Shown: positions 1-12,100 of the stretch, piece after piece
Layout: every line of letters starts with the position of its first letter
How positions within the stretch are numbered: the stretch's first letter is position 1
From: Linnemannia schmuckeri
Taxonomy: Eukaryota > Mortierellomycota > Mortierellomycetes > Mortierellales > Mortierellaceae
Reading direction: 5' to 3'
Assembly (NCBI GenBank): GCA_029449235.1
Contig: JANATG010000013.1
Coordinates: 1,649,069-1,713,068, forward strand
DNA length: 64,000 nucleotides
Notes under the pieces: generated by a model
The model's database searches: none
Seen by the model: only the letters and a program-made list of their open reading frames with translations
Told to the model about the DNA's origin: nothing
Translations under genes and position numbers: made by a program

Positions 1-1
1 G

Positions 2-1216
2 GCACCACCTTTGAACGATTCGGATGCCTCAATGCCGCTCTTTGACGACATCCCACTTCAGCATACCATCACCAACATCCTCCCACCTCCAGGATACTCG
101 ACATCGCGGCGACATGTCTTTGCGCTTCAGTTGTTTACGGGTGCCGTGTATTTGTTCCAGACAAAGACTCCTCAGGAGTGCGAATCTTGGGCACGGACAT
201 GCAACTACTGGGCATCGAGGACAAGCAAGGAGCCGTTGGTTGGAGGAGTAGTCAATATGGAATATGGATGGGGTCGAGCCCTGGACGGTGTGATGATGGC
301 ACTTCAGGCAGAAGAGAGTGCTTGCATGACATCTTCTGGAATTGACATGGCCGAGAGCCCAGGACCAATGCGGAGCCAAGGAAGCGATTACCTGAATTTT
401 CCTCCACCTACTACGCCTACTTCTGCAGGACCCATCGATCTCTCTGGACGTGGTCGGAGTGCCTCTATCAAGTCTGGCACTCGTGGATCAATGTCTTCAG
501 GCACAGGCTCGGTCAATGCGCATATGGGGTCGTCCATGCCAGCTGGAGACCGGATCACATTGTTTGAATGGACAGCGCCCATGCCGACGATGAGCCAGAG
601 TATGCTAACGGAGGAGGAGCAGATGCAAGCGTTGAAGCGATATGTGGCTGGTCTGGAAGCAGAGATGGAAGCTCATCAAGAGCACCGTGTACCTATGATG
701 CGTTTGGTAAGTCACTGTGAAGTCACTCTTGTATGTGTTAAGGCTACTTGTTGTTGTTATTGTGTGTACTAGAATGCTAACAGCAGCTTCTGTACCATGC
801 TATGTGTATAGTTCCATCCAAAATCCAGCAACTATGCCAAGGCATTCAACAATTGGGAGCGTCGATCACGTCACTTACTCAAGGAGATGGTCAAGTACCA
901 GATCTATGTCGAGTGTCTGGAACAGTCGATTCAGTACCAATTCTTGTTTCTAGAGCAACAACGTCAACGCATGAACCAGTTTGAGTCCACCAATCCCAAC
1001 CACCACCCTCAGCAACATCAACACCGTCTTGACGAACTACAGCATGAGAGCGAAGAACAGAGTCTGCTTGAAGCCGTTGAGTTGGCCGGGAATGGCGGCA
1101 GCATCATTCGTCAACATAACGACAAGAATGTCGATGTTGAGGCTGAACTTGAGGCACTTGTTGTTCGGGAAGGGCCACCACGGTCGTGGATTTACGATGG
1201 GCCGCTGTCGACGTGA
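2..1216 (+). CDS. EFA6/Yel1-type ARF guanine-nucleotide exchange factor, C-terminal part (5' end outside window)
   Basis: Partial gene; the reading frame is open at the left edge. Exons <2..706 and 812..1216, joined in phase 0 by a 105-bp GTAAGT...TATAG intron. The first part reads as the end of a PH domain (FQTKTPQECESWARTCNYWA, the usual C-terminal helix with its conserved Trp), followed by GGVVNMEYGW, a Ser/Gly-rich linker and a helical tail (YAKAFNNWERRSRHLLKEM, then YQIYVECLEQSI). PH followed by this type of coiled tail is the layout of Sec7-PH ARF6/Arf3 activators (EFA6/PSD in animals, Yel1 in yeast), which act at the plasma membrane. The Sec7 domain would lie upstream and is not seen, so the family call rests on the PH end and tail. 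A His/Gln-rich stretch follows the tail. Stop TGA at 1214..1216. Confidence 0.7.
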
Positions 1217-1298
1217 AAGAAGTCCCAGCCTTCTTTTTTCTTACCCTAGGAACTAATTAAAATATACCCATTGTTACATCCTACGTACGAACTACAGA

Positions 1299-1391
1299 CC
1301 GACCACTCATAGTTAGAATGTATTTTCACCACAAATTCGAACTATCGTCGTGTAAAGTTTCCGAATTCACATTCTAACTATGAGTGGTCGG
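1299..1391. repeat. 93-bp foldback with perfect 23-bp inverted arms
   Basis: Arms at 1299..1321 and 1369..1391 are exact reverse complements (arm starts CCGACCACTCATAGTTAG), separated by a 47-bp spacer. It lies 83 bp after the ARF-GEF stop codon. I see no clear target-site duplication (flanks CTACAGA and GCTATAG), so a MITE-type origin is possible but unproven. It could also form a stem-loop in the 3' UTR of the upstream transcript. Confidence 0.8.
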
Positions 1392-1854
1392 GCTATAGCA
1401 TGTATTTCTGAATGCAGCAAAAAGGTTACATGTTCTTGTATACCGAGATCTTTGTTCTCGCGTAATACACCGATTGACTTTTTGGGATCTGTTTCTCATA
1501 ATAAGCCTCAGAACATCAAGGCACCTTCTGTTCATAGACGCAGCCTCTCCTTCTGTTCGTCTTTGTCAGACACCACAGTTTCGATGCTGAATTAGACCAA
1601 AGAGACAGATATCTAAGCCACCCTACCCCTCTTCAGGCTTAGTCAATTATCACTTATGGTAATTAATCGTCACACGCCTCCAATTATATATGAGGCTGAT
1701 GGGAGAAAAGGAACAAAAAAAGTATTAAAGCAACCACCTTCCCTGGCTCATGAAATACTATCCAATCTTCACTATAGAGTACAACAGCCTTCCTTTTACT
1801 CTCAACGTAACTACGCCCACTTCTACGTCTACAACAACAACTCAACTACTCAAC
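1392..1854. other. Intergenic, no gene recognised
   Basis: Short unrelated reading frames only. The last ~50 bp before the pirin ATG are rich in CAAC/CTAC, as is common in fungal 5' leaders. Confidence 0.5.
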
Positions 1855-2716
1855 ATGGCCCCCACTGTGACTCTCCGCTCCCGATCCATCACATAGTCCC
1901 TCCTCTCGAAGGAGCAGTCCGAGGGTGTCGGCGCCCGTGTCCGCAGATCCGTCGAACGTCCCGAACTCCGTGATCACGACCCTTTCCTCATGCTCGATGA
2001 GTTCAACGTTGACAAGAATGGAGGTTTCCCCGTCCACTCACACCGCGGTTTCGAGACGGTGACCTACATGCTCGAGGGTCAGTTCCAGCACGAGGACTTT
2101 GCGGGACACAAGGGAACCATCGGACCCGGTGACTTGCAGTGGATGACTGCCGGTCGTGGTATTGTTCACTCGGAAATACCAGTCAAGTCGCAGACCTGTG
2201 CGCATGGTCTCCAGCTCTGGATCAACTTGCCCAAGGCAAGATGTGCGAGCCCCAGTACCAGGAACTCCTCGATGGAGACAGATCCCTCGTGCTACTCCTC
2301 AGCACCTTGTCGTCGTCAAGGTCATCGCAGGAGAGTCTCATGGTGTCAAGTCTCAAATCTACACCCGTACATCCACTATGTATCTCGACTTCAAGATGGA
2401 TAAGAACAAGACTGTCACCCAGACCATCCCCTCGACCTACACCGGATTCATCTATATGCTCAAGGGAACTGCATTCATTGGTGATAAAGAGTTTGAGGGC
2501 AAGGCGCATCACACTCTCACTCTCTCCGAGAATGGTGCTGAGACGGTCAAGATCCAGACCAAGGACGAGGATGCACACTTTGTCTTCATTGCCGGCGAGC
2601 CGTTGAGAGAGCCTATTGTGCAGCACGGTCCCTTTGTGACGAACTCAAAAGAGATTTATGACACCTTTGTCGACTATCAGTTCAGCCAGAATGGATTCGA
2701 GCGTGCTCGCAATTGA
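1855..2716 (+). pseudogene. Pirin-family cupin protein, reading frame broken in three places
   Basis: Pirin is a nuclear iron-binding bicupin protein. Conserved blocks are present in order: EQSEGVGARVRRS, DPFLMLDEF, HSHRGFETVTYMLEG, HEDFAGHKG, GDLQWMTAGRGIVHSE, HGLQLWINLPK, CEPQYQELLDGD, YTRTSTMYLDF, FVFIAGEPLREP, QHGPFV, NGFERA. The cupin metal ligands (HSH with the later H/E residues) are kept. From ATG 1855 the frame meets TAG at 1894..1896, between a pirin-like N-terminus and SLLSKEQSEG. One base appears to be missing near 2234..2237 and another near 2280, moving the frame twice, so three frames are needed to cover the protein. An alternative start, ATG 1750 with an intron 1807..1896 ending CATAG, would avoid the stop but not the two shifts. 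This is either a recent pseudogene or consensus errors. The last part ends at TGA 2714..2716; AATAAA-like sequence lies near 2801..2812. Confidence 0.8.
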
Positions 2717-3948
2717 CGCTCGACCATTGCCTAAAGCCATACCTTTTCCTTTCACTACTACCGTCTCTGTATACCATAAATGTAAAGTAGCATTAGCACT
2801 GAATAAATAAAAAATGAATAACAGTTGAAGAGATGCCTTGCTATGATTTCACCGTTATCACACCACCCGTTCAAAGGCAGGACTGCTGTCGCCCTGTCGA
2901 CCGATAAAAAAAAGGGACGTTTGTCAAGCGCCGCCCTCCAACTCAATTTGGCCACATTAGCAGATCTTTAAAGTGGAGAGAGGTCCATCGTGTAAGGAGC
3001 CTATAAATTCAAAACGATTGTTTTGTCCATTGTCCATTCTTCCTTTTTTTCCGCCTCTTTTTTTGTTTTTTATTTTATGTTACTTCTTGATTACCCCTTC
3101 ACCTGTCTTTCTCACTACAGCGCCACGTGCCATCATTATCGCCATGTTGCGCTATCATGGTTCTTGGATCACTGTGGTCTTATTTTCCTTGGCCAGCATC
3201 GTCGGAGATATCGCAACCCTCTTTCGCGACCTGGACAAAACTAAAGGCAAGGCACTTGTCAATTGTCGACGAGCGAAAACAAAAAAAGAAAAAATTTTGA
3301 TACTACTATATACGGTAACACTGCTTTTTTTTTTGTCTCACTTCGAATCTACATCTCCTTCCTGTTCGTCTTCGATTGCGTGAAACGAAAGGCATTGCAA
3401 AATCAAGAAGTACAATGTGTACGTGCCGGCTTAATTGCAGTAGGGATGAGGATACTAGGGTCAAGAGCGCCCCCCCTCATTCAGGCACACGGCTATGGCG
3501 ACGATGGCTGTTGCCAAGGTGGTCAGAAGACAAAAAAGGGCGGAAGGGTCAAACAAAGGAACGAGGACTTTCTATGAAAAACTTGCCAACTGAGACCAAT
3601 TACATCACTGACAAGTATCCACGACATATCCGAAACTAATAAGCATTGTTGATCAGCGACCGTTGAAAGATTTCCCTCGCACCTCGCACCTCCACCGCGC
3701 GCTCATCGATGATCCTCTGATGAACGGGACATCTTTCTTTTTGTTCGTTGCTCTTACAACTCAGGGACTGAATGCCGTCTGGCATCAGCCCTGGACTTGG
3801 TGCGCACCCGCGGTCTCATAATAGTACAGTACTGCTCCTTTTTGGCAACTCAACTACTCGCTAAAGTCAGGCCGAGCGACAGAGCCTCGAAGGATGTTTC
3901 TAGGTCGCTTCTTTGTCTAGGACCATGTGCCAATGCTATTACGTGCAT

Positions 3949-4095
3949 CTACTGCGCACTCTTTTACAAGGTTTCACTGTGCACACCTTTACAAGGCTCT
4001 ACTGCGAGATTCCTTACATGGTCCATTGCGTGACTCCTTACACGGCTCTACTGCGAGGACTTGTGTACAAGGGTCTACTGTGTACTATTTGTTAT
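3949..4095. repeat. Degenerate ~25-bp tandem repeat, about six copies
   Basis: Successive units resemble CTACTGCG...CTTTACAAGG(C/T)T, for example at 3949, 3975, 3999, 4024, 4047 and 4074. Copies vary in length (24 to 29 bp) and sequence. The open frames across it are probably a by-product of the repeat. Confidence 0.6.
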
Positions 4096-5643
4096 ATCAT
4101 AACGACACCCCTGAGAGACCTCTTTTCACATCTTCCTTCCATTCCACCCTCCACTCACCCCCCGAATCGCCACTGTCCCATCGATAGCACCCCCGACCTT
4201 CTCTACCGGCTTAGATCGACCGCTGGCCCTCCCGCAACGCTCAGGACCCTCGAGCGGCACGCGGCGTCAGGAAACAGGAGCGAAATCAGTACCTGCTCGT
4301 CATACGCAGTTCGTACAGCCTTTCGCGTCCGAAGGCAGTGGATCTCTCCATCCGCTCGACCCTCGACGACCGTCCTTCTCTGCTGGACTCCAGTCAATTG
4401 CTTGCCCTCCGGAACCAGGAGAGAAATTAATTGCTCCTCGCTTCGCTCACCATCCAGCCTCTGGGACTGCTTATTAAGGGCAGGACACCCTACTTCCCAG
4501 AGCTGGACCCTGGCAGTGAGTGACAGGCCACAGAAAGAGCTCAGTCGCTACTCGGCTCTCTTCACCGTCAGGACACTACGGCGGAAGTATCGGCGTCTCC
4601 CTCGGGCCCGGGCCGTCGCTTCTGGGCGCATCAGCTAAGACGGGAAACAAGGGAAGCGCAAGGACACAGGATGGACCTAGTCTCTGTCTCCGCCTCCTCC
4701 ACCGTCAAAATACCACCTTCGACACAAATCCAGCATCCTCTCTCGCCTTGGAAGTCCGTCGATAATGATACAGCAGACTTGTGGATATTCTTCTCCTATT
4801 TTTACTCTCGCCGGACGATCGCATTATTGACCGCATTATTGGCACTCACGAGAAACAGTGGCGACGACGTCACGGATTTCTATGCGACTACCTCTCGGAT
4901 TTCTCTGCGAGCATCTCTTCACCAACAAGAGAACTCCTCGCTTTGCTGCGTGAACTCTCTTGGTGTCCAGAAAGGTCATCGCGGGCGCGTAGAAAAACAC
5001 ACAAAGGTAACTGAATTACTTTTCTATTTTCTGTATGCAGTTCTACAAACTCAAGAGGATGGCAGGATAACTTGGGATGGTAGTTAATGTTCCGGATTTT
5101 ACGGCACTTCCAGAGTGCGGCAACGAGTTGTTTCACTCACGACGACATTGTTGATTGTGCTATCCTCGTTCAAGAAAGTAAAATGCAAAGAAGGGAGAAA
5201 AGATGTCGGAATTGTTTGCTTTGAGCTCCCATAAGACCTTTGATCCCTGGCAGTAAGCGTCGAAGACCTTGCGACTCCACTGACACCTGCCTCGTCCTCT
5301 TGCCTATTGTCTTTCTCCTCACATTCGGAGTCATGCTCCATGTGTTGATCGAATCCAGAGAAGTGTCTATTGTGTTGTTGTTGTGTAATGAGAGATGGAA
5401 GGTCAGTTGGTGTTACGGAAAAGAGTAATCGCTATGAACAGCAAGGTGACTGGAAAAGGGCATGCCTGCCTGCCATTCCTCTTCATCTCTGTCCTCTGTC
5501 CAAGTTGTTAAGGACGCTCTGGAACAAGTATTTGTGTGCCCGTACAAGCCGGAATGACGCGTCAAGGGCAATGGTTATTGTGGTGGAATCAGCCATATTT
5601 GCATGACCGTTGAAATGTTTTGGCTGCTAGTTGGGAGGGCGAA

Positions 5644-5668
5644 GGGGGGGGGGGGGGGGGGGGGGGGG
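5644..5668. repeat. 25-nt guanine homopolymer
   Basis: An uninterrupted run of 25 G on the plus strand, followed by TTGAGGGGGGAG. It lies about 190 bp beyond the stop of the TM9 gene, on the strand complementary to that gene, and could form quadruplexes. The exact length is likely to be uncertain in any assembly. Confidence 0.9.
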
Positions 5669-5860
5669 TTGAGGGGGGAGGTAAGTGGAGCGAGCACCAT
5701 TGTTATCGGAGAAACAAGCGCGTTTTTCTCTGAGACGAAGTAGCGCGTTGATAGGTGGCCCTAGAACAAGATAAAGTTATCGAAGTCACAGCAACAAAGC
5801 GTTCTATATATTATTATTGTATTGTCTCTTTTTTTCTTGATTGAAGAAGAGTGTCCAGTC

Positions 5861-8657
5861 TTAGTCAATCTTGACGGCAGAGTAGATCTTCCTAACGAAC
5901 CAGTAGGTGCTAATGAAACCCGCTGTGCCCGTCAAAAGTCCATACGCTGTGCAAATCATAAAACTGTTGGCGAAGTAGATCAACCCCGGCACAAAGTGGT
6001 CGATCGACAGCTGCTTGAAGAAGTAGATCATGCTGTACACAAAAATGTACACCGCAGAGAATGCCGACGCAAAGAAACTCCTCCACCACCAGTTGTAATC
6101 CTATTTTGAAGGTGTTACAATGAGAAAAAACAAAAAAAAAAAGTTATTAGTCTAGCGTTAGATATTAACATGCACTGTACATGTACCCATGTCCATAAAG
6201 CCCTCAGATCGTACCTCATCGCACAACTGGAAATAAACAATGACAATGGTCATCTCCACGCATGTCACAAGCAGGATCATAAAGACCAAGCTCAGGAAGC
6301 CAAACATGTAGTAGTATTGTCCCTCCCAGATAGACTTGAGAATGAAAAACAGCTCGATGAAAATGACGGCAAATGGCAGTAATCCGCCCATTGCAATACT
6401 AGAAGGTGGTAAATGATTGAAAACATCACTTCAAGTCAGTTTTTGTCTAAGGATATCCTCTGACGAATAGTCATCTCATCTGTATAGTACGCCTCATAGA
6501 GAAGCACCTACGTGAAGCGAGGACGAAGATACCAGACAGGCTCAGGGATCTGGCGAGGGATTTGGTTAGTGCGCCCTGGATGCTCGATAACTGTCTTGCG
6601 CTGCCCAAAGTAGGCGCCCACCAAGTTCAAGGGTAACGAGATTCCGAACCACATCACGACCAGCGCAAAGAATGTTCCGAAAGGGATGGCGTTGGAAGAG
6701 TTCTGCGACCACACAAAGAGGTTCAGCAAGAACACGATCGTCATGAGGAATCCAGGAACAAGAGTTGCGGTCATAATGGCGTTCTTGGTCCATGAGTTGC
6801 CCTTAAAGACCTTATACAAACGGGCAGAGTAGTATCCCGCAAAGCAACTAGGTTGTGGTAAAATACACGAATAACAAAACTGTCAGCGACGTCCTTGTTT
6901 ACGTGATGCTTAATGCTGCTCCTTAATGCCTCCATATGAAATGCTACTTACCCAGCAAAGACAAACAAGAACAGACCGAACGACACGAATCCTCCACGGT
7001 ACGAAGGGTTCAGCACACCAATAAGGGCAAACACTATCGGTGGAATGGAAGAGAATATGTAAGTATCGCAGAGACGACATAGCTACATATCAGTATTCAA
7101 AAATGTTCAACTTACAAATGGTGGTAAGGGCCATGGCTAGAATTTGGACACCAGAACCCAATAGACAACAGAGGAGCGAAGAATACTTGGGAGTACGGAA
7201 GACGTCGCCATGAACAAGTTTCCATCCCGTAGTATCGTCGTGCTCATCCTTCATCTCCTCCTCGTTATACAGGGCAATATCCTTGTTGAGGGTCCTCATG
7301 ATAATGATTGCGACCATTCCTGTGAGGAATAGCATAATGACCATCGAATTGACGATCGAATACCAGTGGACCTGTGTATCAGTGTTAACAAGGTAAAGGT
7401 TCCAGCGGGTGCTCCACGTCACCTCCTTGTCCTCGAGCCACAGTACTGAGTAGGTGTAAGTAATGTCCGTTGTCTTTTCAATCAGAGGTTGGAAATCCAG
7501 AAGTTTTCCTTCGTCGGGGCAGCTCTCTCCGAGGATCCTAAATAAAGTTAATATTGATATGTCAACTTGTCCGTCAGGATCCCGCTTGACTCCATATTTG
7601 CTTCCCAGTCCACAGAGCTCCTGTCAATGATTCCATCGACTTACGAGAGGGGATAGACTTCAAATCCAACAATGAGCTTTCCGTCCGGGTTGCCAGGTTG
7701 AACTTGATACAGAATGCGGATGGTGACATGGTTGTTGATATTGATCTTTCCCTAGTGATGTCCATTGGACAGTTATGACAGGCGTTAGTTTGAAGTGACG
7801 TCCTGAATGATGAGAATTCTATCCGACATGTCATTTTTTGTCTTTGTCGATGGCTACTAGGAGGGAAGGAGGGGGTAAACAGCGACCGTACATATTTCAT
7901 CTTGCCCAGTGCGAATCCTGCTTCGTACTGCCTGTGCTTCTTGTCTGTCTTATCTCCCACGCTGTATCGTGTCGCTGCTGGTAGATTGTCGACAATCCTA
8001 GGGTAGTAAAAAGTACACATACGAATCAATGCACAAGTCCGCTAAATGTCAATTAGGAAGTTCACGGTTTGTGGCCTTTTGATATTATTATTATTGTTAA
8101 CAACTCCAGTGGATGAGAATGTCTTACCATTCAACAGAATATTCGTTTGAAATAAAGTCCTTTGCGAGAGCGGCATCCTCTGCAGCGATTGTCTTAGTGC
8201 AGAGCCTCTTGCACTTTTCGTCCTTTCCCACAATCAACTTTTCGGGTCAAAGTAAAACAATAGGAACAGAGTCAGTCTCTGATAAACAACACGTTTCCAT
8301 TCAGAAACAAGATGAAGTACGCGTTGCCATTCAACAACAAGAAAATGGAGTCAATATTACCTCGTAATTGGAACTAGAGATGCGGTCTCCTCGGAGGACC
8401 TCACCCAGGTTCAGCCAGGCCTTCTTGGCATCCTTGGGCGGTGGGCAGACAAAAGGCAGGTCTGCATAGGAATAATCGAGGGGACTCTTTTTGGAATAGA
8501 TTTTGTTGACGTAGAGAGGAAGGCGGTCGTTGTCCTTGTAAACTGTCGGGGTCAGTCCCGGGATATAGAATGCCGACACAGGCATAGGGGCCGAGGCGAT
8601 GGTAACAAGAACGGATGCCACGAGAGAGCCAATGACCCTCGAAGTAAGTGTGACCAT
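5861..8657 (-). CDS. TM9 superfamily (nonaspanin/EMP70) membrane protein, nine exons, with an apparent 2-nt insertion
   Basis: Exons (complement): 8361..8657, 8128..8237, 7892..7997, 7645..7751, 7116..7539, 6952..7033, 6512..6847, 6215..6398, 5861..6100. The ~627-residue product starts with a signal peptide (VTIASAPMPVSAFYIPG), has the lumenal domain, then nine predicted membrane segments. Family hallmarks are WYSIVNSMVIMLFLTGM, GWKLVHGDVFR, AIPFGTFFALVVMWFGISLP, RTNQIPRQIP, IELFFIL and a C-terminal VRKIYSAVKID, whose KxD tail is the COPI/Golgi retention signal of TM9SF proteins. TM9 proteins sit in Golgi and endosomes and act in sorting of membrane cargo and adhesion. All splice junctions keep phase, yet the exon sum is 1,886 nt, two more than a multiple of three. 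The break lies at about 7499..7502, where AGAG replaces an expected AG between ESCPDEGKLL and DFQPLIEK. It is otherwise intact, so consensus error is as likely as mutation. Confidence 0.88.
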
Positions 8658-9123
8658 GGTGTGGGCGTGTTGTTTTTGATGTAGTTGTTGTTAGATGATG
8701 ATGGTGACTTTAGTACAGGTGAATGAGTGAGTGAGTCCTGTTGTGTCCTGTGAGTATCCTGATGTGGCGTGAGTCTCTTTGATGACAAAAGTCGCCGTTG
8801 ATGCAAGTCGGGCCGGTCGGTTGCTCGGGGTATGTAATTTTGGTTGATGAAGAAAAGAGGAGAAAACAAAAAAGAATAGAAAAAGGGAGTGGGTTGGGCT
8901 GAGTGGAGGATCAAGTAGGAGCACCATCCTGAGATACTCAGAGTGTGTGTGGCTTGCATACAAACCCCTCCTGGAGAGTGAAGATGATGAACCATTTTTC
9001 ATCTATCTATCGAACCAACGGAAAAAAAAATCTACAAACACACGCACACTCACACAAGAGTGAAAACAAAACGCGTTTAAGCCATCGTCTTTGCAAATTC
9101 TCTAAATCAACTACATCGATAAC

Positions 9124-12100
9124 TCAACTGGGCGTAGGGATAGAAAACTCGGGCAAGGGCACCTCAGCAACAAATGGCGGCTGCCAGTTGGGCGAAGGAT
9201 CCGTTAACCAGTCTGACGGATCCATCGACATGCTCTTAAACAACACATACGCCTCCGAATAAAACCCGTCCTTTTCCTCCGTCACATCCGCATACTGCCC
9301 CAGCTTGCTCAGATAATACGCCTGTACAAACTGAATCCCCTGCGTCTGGGGTCTCGATCGCTCCCACCCTCGCAACAGTTTCTGGTACCCCTCCCGCTGG
9401 TGATGGGCTCCCTGGAGAATAAAGCACCGGATAGAGTCGGCCAGGGTCATGAAGCACTCGCTGACGGCCTGGAAGGGATCCTGGCTCAGGCACTGGATCA
9501 CAGGTCGAAGAATCAGCTCAGTATCGTTCGCAAGTAGAGGATCCACTGGGTTGTTCACAAGACTGGGGCTGGCACTGTCGAGAAGCACGAAGACCGCCAT
9601 CACAACAAACGCGCAGCTCATCAATGGGAACGGATGTGCGGCAACGCCTTGATCCGATATCCGCTCCGACAACAGCGTCGCATAGATCCTTGTCTTGTTG
9701 AATTGGCCCATCTTGGCGTAGTAATACGACAGCATGCCGTGCATCACCAGCATGTTCATCAACCGAGCCTTAGGTAAGATGAACCGCTCAATCAGCACCA
9801 CCCAGCTCTCGGCGTCCCTCAACCTGTCCTGAAGCAGCAAGTTGGCGAGTGTTGGAATGGCAAACAGAGTCTCGCCCTCAGAGTCACCATTCTGGATAGC
9901 CACCGCAGACATGGCTCGGAGCAGTGCAGAGTCCTCGGGGTGGACATTGAACGACCCCTCCCACATCCGGTAACTGCACTTCAAGGTCACCGATCGATAA
10001 TACGTCGCCAGGTTGCTGACCACACCAAACGACTTGCTCTCGTTGATTGCCTCCGACAAATAGGCGTGTGCACGCTCCCGATGTCCCTCGCAGTACTCCA
10101 CGTACCCCTGCATTGACGGCAACATCCCTTCGGTGCCCTCTCCAGCTTCGTTGGCAAGGCGAGCCTTCTGCATGTACTCCCGGCACGTGTGATGGTTGCC
10201 CTTGAAGTAATTAAGGATCGCATACCGGCCCAAGGACACCGTCTGCTCCCCCGAGGGAAGACCTAGTCGCCGAGAATAGTTGAGCGTGTAGAGTGTCGAC
10301 AGCATGGCGGCATTAGGCTCTGTTTTCCAAAAGTAAATGTTCTGGAGACAGCCCAGGACACGGATGATCCTCTGAAGGGTGACCTGCGTCCTGGCATCGA
10401 CTTTGGCCTTGACCGACTTGCCTGGAAGAACTAGTCCAGGGGTGGTGCCGCCGTGATAGTGGAAGATGAACTTTGTCTTCTCAACAAACAACGCCATCTT
10501 CCACTGCTGAGAGTTCTTGGGCCAATGGACTCCATAGCGCGCCAGACTGTCCAACAGCGCCGGCTCAGCCTCCTCGATCCGCATCCGCTTCGACAGGGCC
10601 TCTCCCTTCATGCCGTAGATGTCCGCCAGATCCTCCTGACTGACCATGCTGGTGGCGCCTCGGATTGTATCCAGGATCTGAATCAGCTCTGTCAGACTCT
10701 GTGTTGCGTCGGCCAACATGTTGCTCTTGAGGTCGAACGCCGAGATTGCCTTAAGGTATTTGATCTTCTTCTCGGTATGGTCCGTCTTGAGGTAGTGTCG
10801 AGTGATTAGTGGCAAAAGATCCGAGAATTGGGCGGGCTCCAAAAACATCTCGTAGAACTGACCCATCGTCAAATGGTATGCCACTCGCTCCTCATACGGA
10901 ATGGATTCGTAGATATCTTTGGCGGTGGATTCGGAGCTGAACATGTACAGGGTGTTCATGGAAACATTGTCCGAAAACTGGACGTTCATCAGCTGCTCAG
11001 TGGCGAGTGACAGGAACCGGAACGTGTCGAGGTCGCTGATCATCGTCGGAAAGGATCGTCCTGGCTCCGGTATCCCCAGCATCGTCTCCAGAGGTCGAAT
11101 CGCCGCCACTTCCGCTAACGAGAACTGCTGCCCCAGACAGCTGGCAATCTTCAAAAAGTCCTGGAACCGGGCTGTCATCCGATCGTACTGCATCAAAATC
11201 ATCTTTTTACGGTCCTGCTTGACCAGCATCTCCTCCATGTTCTTGTACGACGGCGTTTGGATCGACTCCTTTCCTGTCGTTAGCAGCTCTCCGTCAACAA
11301 TGTTGACGAAGCAAAAGTCCTTTAGCATAGTGGCCATGTTCTTGACAAACTTGGGATTGCCCTTGGTCTTTTCTTGAACGAGTTCAATGACTGCCGGGTT
11401 GATCCTGGTGACATTCTTGTCCTCGAAAGTCTTGAGCAACGCCAGCTCAATCTCTCTCCGTTTAAGACCCTCGAGTACAATATCCAAATGTTTGGCATGT
11501 CCTGTGAGGCTGTGAAGGGGGTTGCTGCCGTAATCGCGCTGAGGTCGAGAAAAGATGACCACCAAGACAGCAGGGCACCGTTCATGGATCACCTGAATGA
11601 TGTGCAGCGACTTGCTATCCGTCCCTATTATAGTCAGTAAAGAAGCATTCAGTTGTCTCGAACTTCTCATTATAACATACCCTGTAATGATACGCAATCC
11701 AAGATAAACTCCTTACATTGGACGTCCTCGAACATGACGATGATCTTGACATACGTGCTCGCGTAGTTGAGCATGCGCACAATAAAGTCCGCCAACATCT
11801 CGTCGTCGCGTTCATTCATTACCGGTGCCGAGTAATCGGACGAGAGTGCAGCGATAATGTCATGTAGCATGTGCATTATCTCGTCGCCTTCGCCCATCTT
11901 TTGTAAAGAGACATTGATGAGCGATTGAAGCTTGGTTATGTAGGTCGAGCTGCGTTTGGTTGGGACAGGGTCACCATACTGGCTGATTGTCGGGCTAAGT
12001 GACAGGTCCCAAGGGGAGCTGGAAGCCATACTTGACCGGGCCGAAGGACCAAAATGTGAGCTGATGGACGAATAGAAGCTGTTGGCCGAACAAGGTGTTC

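Larger units (their letters stand above)
2717..5820. other. 3.1-kb intergenic region without a recognisable gene
   Basis: No reading frame here shows a known domain or a credible spliced model on either strand. The region holds degenerate short tandem repeats (3949..4095), a GC-richer stretch about 4200..4650, and a 25-G homopolymer (5644..5668). A weak hydrophobic frame starts at 3145 (MLRYHGSWITVVLFSLAS) but is not supported by anything else. It could contain a relic of a mobile element; I cannot identify one. Confidence 0.5.

Noticed and set aside
3913..4638. 241-codon plus-strand open frame in the gene-poor region
   Set aside because: It runs through the degenerate tandem repeat, has no domain, no codon bias and no splice partner.
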